DNA of 64,000 bases from Algibacter lectus (GTDB lineage: Bacteria; Bacteroidota; Bacteroidia; Flavobacteriales; Flavobacteriaceae): NCBI RefSeq assembly GCF_900112395.1, contig NZ_FOLN01000008.1, positions 1 through 64,000 of the forward strand, given 5' to 3'. Made by a program: the position numbers and the translations under genes. Positions 26,259 through 34,960 of the stretch are shown here, piece by piece. Below the pieces are notes generated by a model. The model worked only from the letters and a program-made list of their open reading frames with translations. It was not told the origin of the DNA and made no database searches. Every line of letters begins with the position of its first letter. Within the stretch, counting starts at the first letter, position 1.

Positions 26259-26960
26259 ATGATAAATAAAAAAGTAGCTAATGTTGATGCCGCGCTAAAT
26301 GGTGTAAAAGACAATATGACCTTTATGTTAGGCGGATTTGGACTGAGTGGCATTCCCGAAAATGCTATAGCTAAGTTAGTAAAGCTTGGAGTTCATGGTT
26401 TAACCTGTATTTCTAATAATGCAGGTGTTGATGATTTTGGGTTGGGTTTACTACTTCAAAAAAAACAGATTAAAAAAATGATATCTTCTTATGTTGGCGA
26501 AAATGATGAATTTGAACGCCAAATGCTTTCTGGAGAACTCGATGTTGAACTTATTCCGCAAGGTACATTAGCTGAAAGATGTCGTGCTGCTCAAGCCGGA
26601 TTCCCTGCTATTTACACACCTGCAGGTTATGGAACCGAAGTATCCGAAGGTAAAGAAACGAGAGAATTCGATGGTAAAATGTATGTGTTAGAACATGCGT
26701 TTAAAGCCGATTTTGCTTTTGTTAAGGCCTGGAAAGGCGATGCCGCTGGTAATTTAATTTTTAAAGGAACAGCTCGAAATTTTAATCCGGTAATGTGTGG
26801 TGCTGCAAAAATAACTGTTGCTGAGGTTGAAGAGTTGGTACCACTAGGGGAGTTAGATCCTAATCAAATTCATATTCCTGGTATTTTTGTACAGCGTATT
26901 TTTCAAGGAGAACGCTATGAGAAACGAATTGAGCAACGCACAGTAAGATCGCGCGGTTAA
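26259..26960 (+). CDS. scoA: 3-oxoacid CoA-transferase subunit A
   Basis: This 233-residue alpha subunit of a class I CoA-transferase has [13 protein letters not shown] (CoA-loop region), [17 protein letters not shown] and the later [20 protein letters not shown]. The heterodimer swaps CoA between succinyl-CoA and acetoacetate, linking ketone or branched-chain breakdown to the TCA cycle. Subunit B follows after 87 bases. It could serve the same degradation route as the glutaryl-CoA-type dehydrogenase at the right edge, but the two are far apart. Confidence 0.9.
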   Translation: MINKKVANVDAALNGVKDNMTFMLGGFGLSGIPENAIAKLVKLGVHGLTCISNNAGVDDFGLGLLLQKKQIKKMISSYVGENDEFERQMLSGELDVELIPQGTLAERCRAAQAGFPAIYTPAGYGTEVSEGKETREFDGKMYVLEHAFKADFAFVKAWKGDAAGNLIFKGTARNFNPVMCGAAKITVAEVEELVPLGELDPNQIHIPGIFVQRIFQGERYEKRIEQRTVRSRG

Positions 26961-27047
26961 ATTTGATTATCCTTTTAGATAAAGTTTAAAATTAAGAATC
27001 CAATTAAGAGGTTTTCGCTTTCGCGGAACTAATAAAGACACAAAATC

Positions 27048-27701
27048 ATGTTAGATAAAATAGGTATAGCAAAGCGCATTGCAAAGGAAGTTCAGGATGG
27101 TTATTACGTTAATTTAGGAATTGGCATTCCAACGTTGGTAGCAAATTATGTTAGAGAAGATATAGAGGTCGAATTTCAAAGTGAAAATGGTGTTTTAGGC
27201 ATGGGGCCTTTCCCTTTTGAGGGAGAAGAAGATGCCGATGTTATAAATGCAGGAAAACAGACTATAACAGCGTTACCTGGTGCTAGTTTTTTCGATTCGG
27301 CTTTAAGTTTCTCAATGATTCGAGGTCAGCATGTCGATTTAACTATTCTAGGTGCTATGGAAGTGGCGGAAAATGGGGACATTGCAAACTGGAAAATCCC
27401 AGGACGCATGGTTAAAGGTATGGGAGGTGCTATGGATTTGGTAGCAAGTGCCGAAAATATTATCGTCGCCATGATGCACACTAACAAAAAAGGCGAATCT
27501 AAACTTCTCAAAAAATGTACGTTACCATTAACAGGTGTTGGGTGTGTAAAGAGAATTGTAACCAACCTTGCGGTGTTAGAAGTTACTGCGGTTGGGTTTA
27601 AACTTTTAGAACGCGCTCCAGGTGTTTCGGTAGATGATATAAAAAACGCAACAGAGGGCACTTTAATTATTGATGGAGATATACCAGAGATGCAATTTTA
27701 A
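27048..27701 (+). CDS. scoB: 3-oxoacid CoA-transferase subunit B
   Basis: This 217-residue beta subunit carries the catalytic glutamate (Glu46) in the conserved SENGVLGMGPFP. GIGIPTLVANYV and FDSALSFSMIRGQHVD are further family segments. It is paired with subunit A just upstream. Confidence 0.92.
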   Translation: MLDKIGIAKRIAKEVQDGYYVNLGIGIPTLVANYVREDIEVEFQSENGVLGMGPFPFEGEEDADVINAGKQTITALPGASFFDSALSFSMIRGQHVDLTILGAMEVAENGDIANWKIPGRMVKGMGGAMDLVASAENIIVAMMHTNKKGESKLLKKCTLPLTGVGCVKRIVTNLAVLEVTAVGFKLLERAPGVSVDDIKNATEGTLIIDGDIPEMQF

Positions 27702-27878
27702 TAAGCTGTTTTTAGTTGTTTGTGGGGCTGAACTGAGTTAAATGTTAAAATTTAATGTATTTCAACGATAATATGTGTTTTTAAACCGATTTATTCAAAG
27801 AAAAGAATATCTTTACAGGGAACAAAGAAACCAAGTTTAATTATAGATTTCCCCCAAATCTACCATAATCTAACCCTT

Positions 27879-28007
27879 ATGAATTTTGCACCAAATCTAC
27901 CTGAACAACCTACATTTAAAACAAGTAAATTTCAAGAATCTGTACAAGGAAACTTGCAATTTTTAAAAGGCCTACTTTACTTGACCAAGAAAATTTTCAT
28001 GCTATAA
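27879..28007 (+). CDS. Possible 42-residue peptide
   Basis: An ATG frame runs to TAA 28005 and encodes a peptide starting MNFAPNLPEQ and ending in a hydrophobic, basic LLYLTKKIFML. It has no recognised family. Codon use resembles the neighbours, but the length allows chance occurrence. It could also be a decayed gene fragment. Confidence 0.25.
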   Translation: MNFAPNLPEQPTFKTSKFQESVQGNLQFLKGLLYLTKKIFML

Positions 28008-28024
28008 CTTCCCCAAGTTATAGC
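28001..28024. terminator. Perfect inverted repeat between converging genes
   Basis: GCTATAACTT (28001-28010) and AAGTTATAGC (28015-28024) form a ten-base stem with a CCCC loop. No T run follows on either strand, so terminator function is uncertain. Confidence 0.4.
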
Positions 28025-28047
28025 GTGAATCTATTTCACAATTCTTA

Positions 28048-29724
28048 TTAAATCCCTTTCGGAATAGCTTCAATAAGCTTTTTTGTATAATCCTTTTTAG
28101 GAGTTTTGTAGATAGTATCGGCGTCGTCCAATTCTTCAATTTTACCTTTATTCATAACCAATAATTGGTCGCTCATATATTTTACAACAGCCAAATCGTG
28201 TGAAATAAAGATATAAGTAAAACCGAAATCTTTTTTTAGCTCATTTAATAGGTTTAAAACTTGTGCTTGTACTGATATGTCAAGTGCAGAAACAGACTCG
28301 TCGCAAACAATAAGTTTGGGCTGTAAAGCAATGGTACGCGCAATACCAATACGTTGGCGCTGCCCGCCAGAAAATTCGTGAGGATATCTATTAAAATAAT
28401 CTTCCGATAAGCCAACACGGTTTAAAATATCAATAACTTTTTCTTTCCTTTCTTTAGTAGAGTTGAATAGTCCATGGACTTTCATAGGTTCCATAATGGC
28501 TTCTCCAACAGGCATTCTTGGATTTAATGAGGAGTAAGGATCTTGGAATATAATTTGAATATCTTTTCTAAGTTTTCTAGTTTCAGTTTTATCTAATTTG
28601 GTAATATCAATGCCGTTATACAAAATTTGACCTGCCGTAGCTTTATCTAGTTGCAAGATGGCGTTACCAAGTGTAGATTTCCCGCAGCCAGATTCACCTA
28701 CTAATCCTAATGTTTCACCAGGATATAATTTGAAACTAACATTATTTACAGCCTTGAAGGAGGTGGCCTTTTTAAAGAATCCGGCACTAGATAAATATTC
28801 CTTTTCAACATTAATAACTTCTAATAACGGTGTTTGTCTATAAATTTTTTCATGATTTACTTGCCTGTCATGGTCGGTTACAATTTCGGTAGAGGTTGTG
28901 TCTTCCAAAAAATCTTTTATAGTTGGTAAGGTTTTTAGGCGTGTATCTAATGATGGACGCGAGTTAATTAATGCTTTGGTGTAATTGTGTTTTGGGCTTT
29001 TAAATATAGTTTTAACCAAGCCTTCTTCAACTAAGTTTCCTCTAAACATAACCAAAACATGGTTCGCTATTTCGGAGATTAAAGCCAAATCGTGAGTAAT
29101 GAAAATAATACTCATTTTGGTTTCAGCCTGTAGTTCTTTCAGAAGCTTTATTATATCTTTTTGTACTGTAACATCTAGTGCTGTTGTAGGTTCGTCGGCA
29201 ATTAAAACATCGGGTTTACATGCAATAGCCATCGCAATCATAACGCGTTGTTTTTGGCCTCCAGATATTTCATGTGGATATTTGGTGTAGGTTCGTTTTA
29301 CGTCGGGTAGCTTTACTTTTTCGAATAAAGATAATGTTTCGTTTTCGGCTTCTTTTTTAGATAAATTGGTGTGCTGTAAAAGAATTTCTTGTACTTGCTT
29401 GCCACAGGTCATAGACGGATTTAAAGAACTCATGGGTTCTTGAAAAATCATGGCTATTTGTTTCCCTCTTATATTTTGAAATGCTTTGGGTGATAGTTTG
29501 GTTAAATCTTCATTATTAAAGAGAATGCTTCCTGAGGTGATTTTAGAAATTTTCTTCGGAAGTAAACCTAAAATGGCTAATGAGGATACCGATTTTCCTG
29601 AACCCGATTCGCCTACAATACCTAGGATTTCATTTTCCTTAAGGTTGAAAGATATGTTATGGATGACTTCATTGCCATTAAATGCAATGGATAAATCGGT
29701 TACGCTAAGTATGTTTTTCTTCAT
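28048..29724 (-). CDS. Fused two-domain ABC ATPase, dipeptide/oligopeptide type
   Basis: This 558-residue protein fuses two complete ATPase halves of the DppD/DppF (GsiA/YejF) kind. The first has Walker A GESGSGKS (about residue 37), signature SGGQKQR and the D loop DEPTTALD. The second has [15 protein letters not shown] and DESVSALD. Each half ends in an oligopeptide-transporter C-terminal extension. It would energise a peptide or nickel/glutathione-type importer, but no permease or binding protein gene is adjacent, so the partners lie elsewhere. Confidence 0.9.
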   Translation of the reverse strand: MKKNILSVTDLSIAFNGNEVIHNISFNLKENEILGIVGESGSGKSVSSLAILGLLPKKISKITSGSILFNNEDLTKLSPKAFQNIRGKQIAMIFQEPMSSLNPSMTCGKQVQEILLQHTNLSKKEAENETLSLFEKVKLPDVKRTYTKYPHEISGGQKQRVMIAMAIACKPDVLIADEPTTALDVTVQKDIIKLLKELQAETKMSIIFITHDLALISEIANHVLVMFRGNLVEEGLVKTIFKSPKHNYTKALINSRPSLDTRLKTLPTIKDFLEDTTSTEIVTDHDRQVNHEKIYRQTPLLEVINVEKEYLSSAGFFKKATSFKAVNNVSFKLYPGETLGLVGESGCGKSTLGNAILQLDKATAGQILYNGIDITKLDKTETRKLRKDIQIIFQDPYSSLNPRMPVGEAIMEPMKVHGLFNSTKERKEKVIDILNRVGLSEDYFNRYPHEFSGGQRQRIGIARTIALQPKLIVCDESVSALDISVQAQVLNLLNELKKDFGFTYIFISHDLAVVKYMSDQLLVMNKGKIEELDDADTIYKTPKKDYTKKLIEAIPKGI

Positions 29725-30437
29725 TAAATATGAATAATTTCGTCGTTTTTTAAAATGGCATCACCTCGTAAGCGTAAAAATACCTGTGCTACGGCAATGG
29801 TATCTTTTTCGCAATAGGTTACAATTCTATCAATTTCTTTGTCTTCGTAAAATACACGATAAACCTCGCTGCCATCAATATCATCTTTTGGAGACGGAAT
29901 CCCTAATACGCTGGTTAATAGTTTTAACGAGGTATAGGTTTTATAATCGCCAAATTTCCATAGTTCTAGCGTGTCTAGATGTGGTACTTCCCAAGGTTTT
30001 TTGCCAAATAAATTTAATTTTTGTGGTATTTCAATATCGTTTATAATCATGCGTCTAGCAATAAACGGAAAATCGAATTCTTTACCATTGTGACCGCAAA
30101 GTAAGTGTTTTGCTTGATTAAAATGTGTGTTTAATAAGGTTTTAAAATCAGTTAAAAGTTTAACTTCTTCTCCATGGAAAGAAGTTGTTCTAAAACTTCG
30201 AGACTCATCCGTGATTTTAAAATAACCTACCGAAATACAAACTATTTTACCAAACTCTGCCCAAATTCCGGCATGGTTATAAAATTCTTCGGCGGTTTCA
30301 TCTTCTTTGCGCTGGTATTTCGATTTGTGTTCCCAAAGCGCTTGTTTTGTTTCGTCTAAATCAGAGAAATATTGTGTTTCCGGAACGGTTTCGATATCCA
30401 GAAATAAAATGTTTTCTAAGTTAAGTTTACGTATCAT
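29724..30437 (-). CDS. Predicted 3'-5' exonuclease (PolB-like, DEDD)
   Basis: This 237-residue protein has DEDD-type exonuclease motifs: Exo I FLDIETVPE (Asp14, Glu16), Exo II in GHNGKEFDFPFIARR, and Exo III in YCEKDTIAVAQ. It resembles the stand-alone family PF10108 and lacks a polymerase domain. It shares one base with the ABC ATPase gene downstream and overlaps the serine hydrolase gene upstream by four bases. A DNA- or RNA-trimming role is inferred. Confidence 0.8.
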   Translation of the reverse strand: MIRKLNLENILFLDIETVPETQYFSDLDETKQALWEHKSKYQRKEDETAEEFYNHAGIWAEFGKIVCISVGYFKITDESRSFRTTSFHGEEVKLLTDFKTLLNTHFNQAKHLLCGHNGKEFDFPFIARRMIINDIEIPQKLNLFGKKPWEVPHLDTLELWKFGDYKTYTSLKLLTSVLGIPSPKDDIDGSEVYRVFYEDKEIDRIVTYCEKDTIAVAQVFLRLRGDAILKNDEIIHI

Positions 30438-31585
30438 TTTTCTAGCATTTTATAGGCTTCGTTTATATACACAGAAATATCATCGGTAAACGTAGCCACT
30501 GTTTTTATTGGCCCTTTAGAGTGACCTAGCCTTACTATAATAACATTATCGTTCGGTTCTACAATAACGTATTGCCCTAAGTGGCCACGCATCATAAAAA
30601 AGTGTTTATCTTTTATTGTTCTTAGCCACCAACCGTAACCATATTCCGGACTGTTTTTAAAGCGTGGTTTAATTGATTTTGCCACAAATGTGGAGTCTAA
30701 AATTTGTTTGCCGTTCCACTTTCCGTGGTCTTTATAAAGTTTACCAAAGCGCGCAAAATCTTTAGCATTACTCGCTATGCAGCAATAGGCTTTTACTAAA
30801 TCGTAAGTTTCGCTGTCTACTTGCCATAGGGTTGAGTTTTCAGAGTTTAGAGGTTTCCAAAAACTTTCGGTTAAATAATTATAGAGTTTTTTGCCTGTAG
30901 CTTTTTCTATCACCATGGCTAACATTTGCGTGTCTCCACTAGCGTATTTAAAATACTGACCAGGAGTATCTACAACCTTTAGACTGTTTGTTACTTTCGC
31001 TAGGTCGTCATCAAAATAAGCACGTGTTGTAATAGATAGAGGCGAGTAGTAGGCTTCGTCCCAATTAGTGCCAGAAGCCATACTAGATAAATCTCCAACC
31101 GTCATGGTTTTGGCTAATCCGTCGCAAAATTCAGGTAAAAAATCACAAACTGGTTGATCTAAATTTTTTATATAATCTTCTTTTATTGCTTTACCTAAAA
31201 GTCCCGACACATAGCTTTTTGCCATAGAAAAGGAATTGGATTGTGAATTTGCGTTAAAACCGTCGTAGTAATTTTCGAACCAAATACTATCGTTTTTAAT
31301 AATCACGTAGGCAATGGTTCCGTTTTGTGAATTGATTTTAGATAGTGTTTCGGTTTCTTTTACAGAATTATAATCTGTATGGTTTGGCCAAGGGATAGGT
31401 GTGTCCGTTTCAACCACTCTGTTATCTAGTTCTTTATAATCTTCTAAGAAAGCTGTGGTATGCCCTTTTAGATATATGGTTCTAACGGCTTTTATTAAGT
31501 AATCTGTATCGGTGATATAAAGCACAGCAATAAGTAGAACGATTATTATGGCGAGCCATTTAATAAGTTTTTTAAGGAATGTCAT
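30434..31585 (-). CDS. Serine hydrolase, beta-lactamase class C family
   Basis: This 383-residue protein has one N-terminal membrane helix (about residues 8-25) and a class C/DD-peptidase fold. The nucleophile motif SMAK is at 120-123 (Ser120, Lys123), and the YAS motif is at 213-215 (Tyr213). The third motif is seen only weakly, as HLGQ near the end. Likely periplasmic and acting on small esters or peptides. There is no reason to call it an antibiotic resistance enzyme. It overlaps the exonuclease gene by four bases. Confidence 0.82.
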   Translation of the reverse strand: MTFLKKLIKWLAIIIVLLIAVLYITDTDYLIKAVRTIYLKGHTTAFLEDYKELDNRVVETDTPIPWPNHTDYNSVKETETLSKINSQNGTIAYVIIKNDSIWFENYYDGFNANSQSNSFSMAKSYVSGLLGKAIKEDYIKNLDQPVCDFLPEFCDGLAKTMTVGDLSSMASGTNWDEAYYSPLSITTRAYFDDDLAKVTNSLKVVDTPGQYFKYASGDTQMLAMVIEKATGKKLYNYLTESFWKPLNSENSTLWQVDSETYDLVKAYCCIASNAKDFARFGKLYKDHGKWNGKQILDSTFVAKSIKPRFKNSPEYGYGWWLRTIKDKHFFMMRGHLGQYVIVEPNDNVIIVRLGHSKGPIKTVATFTDDISVYINEAYKMLEK

Positions 31586-31650
31586 TTATTTGGTTTAGTA
31601 TAGAAACTAAAGATAATAAAATTCTATTCTAATAAAAAAGAAGGTTTGTT

Positions 31651-32175
31651 TTAAGCGGGAGAATTCGTTTTGCGTTTTCGTTTATTTTTGTAAAATACTT
31701 TATCGGCAATGTAAATAGTTTTTGATAATTCGGCGATAATAGTGCCGTTTTTATCAACGATTTTTGGGGTTTTTACTAAGTTAAATTCACCGTTTTTAGA
31801 AACTTCAGTTTTAATAAGATTTAAATCTTCTTCGGAAAAAATAAATTCTGAAAACACTGTTTCTTTTGCAGGACGTTTAAAGTTTATGGTGGCGCTTTTA
31901 TCCCAAACTACATAGTTGTCTCCAAGAATATTCATGAGTTGAATCATGTAAATCGGGTCGGTTGCCGAAAATAGACTACCGCCAAAAATAGTGCCTACAA
32001 AATTTCGATTTTTAATACTTAGCGGGATTTTAATTTTAACGTACATTAAATCTTCCGAAACCGTAACTAATCGACCTGTTGATCTTCTGTACATTGGTGA
32101 CCAGTTGAACCCGTATTTATAAATTTGAGCATTGGTAAAAAAGCGTTTTGCAATCTTGGTTATGGTTCTGTACAT
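31651..32175 (-). CDS. DUF4442 hotdog-fold protein
   Basis: This 174-residue protein matches DUF4442 (PF14539), related to acyl-CoA thioesterases. Segments are NFVGTIFGGSLFSATDPIYMIQL and VVWDKSATINFKRPAK. The substrate is unknown. It starts one base after the alkyltransferase gene and so is probably co-transcribed with it. Confidence 0.78.
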   Translation of the reverse strand: MYRTITKIAKRFFTNAQIYKYGFNWSPMYRRSTGRLVTVSEDLMYVKIKIPLSIKNRNFVGTIFGGSLFSATDPIYMIQLMNILGDNYVVWDKSATINFKRPAKETVFSEFIFSEEDLNLIKTEVSKNGEFNLVKTPKIVDKNGTIIAELSKTIYIADKVFYKNKRKRKTNSPA

Positions 32176-32176
32176 T

Positions 32177-32650
32177 CTAAAAAAGCGATTGTTGTTTGTA
32201 TGGGCTCTCGTGTTCTATGAGCCATTTTTTTCTGTGAAGTCCGCCTGCGTAACCTGTTAAGCTACCGTTACTTCCAATAACACGATGGCATGGTACAATA
32301 ATCCAAAGCGGATTTTTACCGTTAGCATTGGCAACTGCTCTAATGGCTTTTACATCTCCTAATTCTTTAGTAAGGTCTAGGTATGATGTGGTTTTACCAT
32401 ACGGAATTTGCTCTAAGGCATCCCAAACACGCTTTTGAAAATCTGTTCCTTGCGCGTTTAGTTTTAAACTAAACTCTGTACGTATGCCTTCAAAATATTC
32501 TTGAAGTTGTGTTGCACATTCTTCTAATTCTATAGGTATAATATCGGTTTCTTTTTCTTCAGAATTTAAAACCGTTACTTGAGTAATACCATCTACATCA
32601 CCAACTATTTTGGTGAAACCCAAAGGAGATTTGATGATGCAGGTTTCCAT
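32177..32650 (-). CDS. ogt: Methylated-DNA--protein-cysteine methyltransferase
   Basis: This 157-residue suicide DNA-repair protein moves the alkyl group from O6-alkylguanine to its own cysteine. The active site IVPCHRVIG contains Cys121, and the upstream helix-turn-helix RAVANANGKNP is intact. There is no Ada regulatory domain. It overlaps the CNNM-type gene by one base. Confidence 0.92.
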   Translation of the reverse strand: METCIIKSPLGFTKIVGDVDGITQVTVLNSEEKETDIIPIELEECATQLQEYFEGIRTEFSLKLNAQGTDFQKRVWDALEQIPYGKTTSYLDLTKELGDVKAIRAVANANGKNPLWIIVPCHRVIGSNGSLTGYAGGLHRKKWLIEHESPYKQQSLF

Positions 32651-33735
32651 TAGTTTTCAGGATTTTCTTCCTCAAAAATACCAAGTTTTTTAGCTCGTGC
32701 TTCCCAACTTTTTCTGGCCATGGATTGTAAATCAGATACGTTATCACTCTCGTCCATAATCTCTAAACCTAAAAGCGTTTCAATAACATCTTCCATAGTA
32801 ACCAAACCACTAACAGATCCGTACTCATCGACCACTAAAGCCATATGGTTTCTAGTTTCTACAAGTTGTTCAAAAAGTTTTGGTATCGGTAAATTACGGT
32901 CTACAATAATTATATTTCTGGTAAGTTCAGATAGTTTTTTTGTGCCGTTTCCTAGAGCCATTTCTTTAAAGACTTCATCTTTTAAAACTAAGCCTGTAAT
33001 GTTATCAGGGTTCTCAGAAAAAATAGGGATTCTAGAAAAACGCAAGTTTAAGTTTCTGTTAAAAAACTCTTCTACTGTAGCATTTTGATCTTCAGCAAGC
33101 ATAACCGTTCTTGGGGTCATTACGTTTTTAGCAAAGACCTCTTTAAAGGTTAATAAATTCTTTATTATTTTACTTTCATTTTCTTGAAAAACACCTTCTT
33201 CTTGAGCCATATCGGCCATTACTAAAAAGCCTTCGCGACTTAAAACACTACCGTGACCTTTACCGCCAATAAGTTTAGTAGTAAGTTGTAGTAACCATAA
33301 AATCCCAGTCCATTTTAATGGGAAAATTAAAACAACTAAAGCTTTAGAAGTGAAGTTAGCAATTTGTTTCCAGTATGTAGCGCCAATAGTTTTCGGGATA
33401 ATTTCCGAAGCAACCAAAATTAAAAACGTCATTATTGCAGATACTACACCAACTGTGTTAATGCCCCAAAATTCTATTTTGTATGGTAAACTTTCTGCTT
33501 GGATACCTACCATCATAGCACCTAAAGTATGTGCAATAGTGTTTAAGGTTAAAATAGCAATTAAAGGTTTGTCTACATCTTTTTTTAAAGTCTCTAATGT
33601 TAATGCGTAATCTTTACCCTCTTGTTTTTTAACATTTATAAAGGTTGGCGTTACACTCAGTAAAACAGCTTCGAGTATAGAACATAAAAATGAAAAGAAA
33701 ATAGATACGGTTGCCCAAAGGATTAATGCGGTCAT
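32650..33735 (-). CDS. CNNM/CorC-type transporter with CBS domains
   Basis: This 361-residue protein has an N-terminal DUF21 (CNNM) membrane domain with about four helices (residues 1-165) and a pair of CBS domains (about 200-335) that include NVMTPRTVML and LVVDEYGSVSGLVTMEDVIETLLG. Proteins of this type are tied to Mg2+/Co2+ efflux. There is no CorC/HlyC C-terminal domain after the CBS pair. It is the first gene of a small minus-strand unit with ogt and the DUF4442 gene. Confidence 0.85.
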   Translation of the reverse strand: MTALILWATVSIFFSFLCSILEAVLLSVTPTFINVKKQEGKDYALTLETLKKDVDKPLIAILTLNTIAHTLGAMMVGIQAESLPYKIEFWGINTVGVVSAIMTFLILVASEIIPKTIGATYWKQIANFTSKALVVLIFPLKWTGILWLLQLTTKLIGGKGHGSVLSREGFLVMADMAQEEGVFQENESKIIKNLLTFKEVFAKNVMTPRTVMLAEDQNATVEEFFNRNLNLRFSRIPIFSENPDNITGLVLKDEVFKEMALGNGTKKLSELTRNIIIVDRNLPIPKLFEQLVETRNHMALVVDEYGSVSGLVTMEDVIETLLGLEIMDESDNVSDLQSMARKSWEARAKKLGIFEEENPEN

Positions 33736-33850
33736 TAATAATGATTTTGTTAAATGCTAATTTACAAAATCAAATCAATTTAAAGATGAAATAATACAAG
33801 TACCATAAGAATATTATAAAAGCACCCTATATGGCGTATAAAAAATAAAA

Positions 33851-33892
33851 AAATCGCCAACCTAAATATTAAATTATCTAAGTTGGCGATTT
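33851..33892 (-). terminator. Rho-independent terminator after hemB
   Basis: AAATCGCCAAC (33851-33861) and GTTGGCGATTT (33882-33892) pair over eleven bases. On the minus strand the stem is followed by a long T run, as expected for the end of the hemB transcript. Confidence 0.85.
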
Positions 33893-33914
33893 GTGAAGTT
33901 ATATGTTTTTGAAA

Positions 33915-34907
33915 CTAACCGTTTAATATTTTAACGACATCTTTAGCAAAGTAACTTGCTATAATATCGGCACCAGCACGTTTAAAAGCCATAGTGGTTT
34001 CCATCATAACTTCGTCGTGATTTAACCAGCCTTTTTCAGCGGCCGCTTTTATCATAGCATATTCGCCAGAAACTTGATAAACAGCCACAGGTACGTCTAC
34101 TTCATTTTTAATATCTCTTAAAATATCAAGATAAGATAAGCCTGGTTTTACCATAACAATATCCGATCCTTCATCAATATCCATTAGGGTTTCGCGTATA
34201 GCTTCTATTCTATTTCCGCAATCCATTTGGTAGGTTTTTTTGTCTTTTGGTACATCAACCAAATCTACAGGAGCAGAGTCTAGAGCATCACGAAAAGGCC
34301 CGTAAAAAGCCGAGGCGTATTTTGCTGAATAACTCATAATTCCCGTATTTTTAAAGCCTTCGTTTTCTAATAATTGACGGATTTGTAAGGTTCTGCCATC
34401 ATTCATGTCACTAGGCGCTACAAAATCGGCACCTGCTTGTGCATGTGTTAAAGCCATTTGCGATAATACAGCAGTCGACTCGTCGTTTACTATCATACCA
34501 TTCTGCACAATACCATCATGCCCAAAAGAAGAATAAGGGTCTAGTGCAACATCTGTCATCACTAACATATCCGGACAAACGTTTTTTATAGTTTTAATGG
34601 CGCGTTGCATTAATCCGTTCGGGTTTAAAGCTTCAGTGCCTTTATTATCTTTTAAATGATCTGGTACTTTTACAAAAAGTAAAACCGATTTTAGTCCAAG
34701 GCTCCAAAGTTCTTTTATTTCACCTTCTAATAAATCTAAGCTATACCTAAAATAGTTTGGCATCGATGCTATTTCATCTTTAATACCTTTCCCTTCAACC
34801 ACAAAAAGTGGTACTAAAAAGTCGTTTGGAGTTATTACAGTTTCACGAACTAAACTACGAATAGCTTCATTAGTTCTCAATCTTCTATTTCTTCGTAATG
34901 GATACAT
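33915..34907 (-). CDS. hemB: Delta-aminolevulinic acid dehydratase (porphobilinogen synthase)
   Basis: This 330-residue enzyme condenses two 5-aminolevulinate molecules to porphobilinogen, the second committed step of haem synthesis. Catalytic-site segments are visible: APSDMNDGR, the Schiff-base lysine in SYSAKYASAFYGPFRDA, and VMVKPGLSYLD. The ATG at 34907 is taken as the start. A TTG nine codons earlier overlaps the promoter box. It is transcribed alone with its own terminator, next to the other hem genes. Confidence 0.95.
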   Translation of the reverse strand: MYPLRRNRRLRTNEAIRSLVRETVITPNDFLVPLFVVEGKGIKDEIASMPNYFRYSLDLLEGEIKELWSLGLKSVLLFVKVPDHLKDNKGTEALNPNGLMQRAIKTIKNVCPDMLVMTDVALDPYSSFGHDGIVQNGMIVNDESTAVLSQMALTHAQAGADFVAPSDMNDGRTLQIRQLLENEGFKNTGIMSYSAKYASAFYGPFRDALDSAPVDLVDVPKDKKTYQMDCGNRIEAIRETLMDIDEGSDIVMVKPGLSYLDILRDIKNEVDVPVAVYQVSGEYAMIKAAAEKGWLNHDEVMMETTMAFKRAGADIIASYFAKDVVKILNG

Positions 34908-34931
34908 AGTTTTTATTACTTTTATCGAATA

Positions 34932-34939
34932 CAAAGTTA
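34932..34939 (-). promoter_or_regulatory. -7 box of hemB (minus strand)
   Basis: The minus strand reads TAACTTTG here, 25 bases before the hemB start. The gap to the divergent helicase gene is only about 53 bases, so the two promoters must be tightly packed. Confidence 0.45.
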
Positions 34940-34960
34940 ATAATTTAAACCCTTTTTATC

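Larger units (their letters stand above)
27702..28047. other. 346-base gap with a small open frame and a palindrome
   Basis: This gap lies between converging units (the CoA-transferase and the ABC ATPase). It holds a 42-codon open frame (27879-28007) and a perfect ten-base inverted repeat at its end. Nothing else is recognised. There is no clear promoter box, and the best candidate is a TATCTTTA around 27810. Confidence 0.5.

Noticed and set aside
28048-34907. Possibility that the region 28-35 kb is a transferred island
   Set aside because: Base composition and gene types look the same as elsewhere, and no integrase, att site or tRNA junction is visible. It appears to be ordinary core genome.
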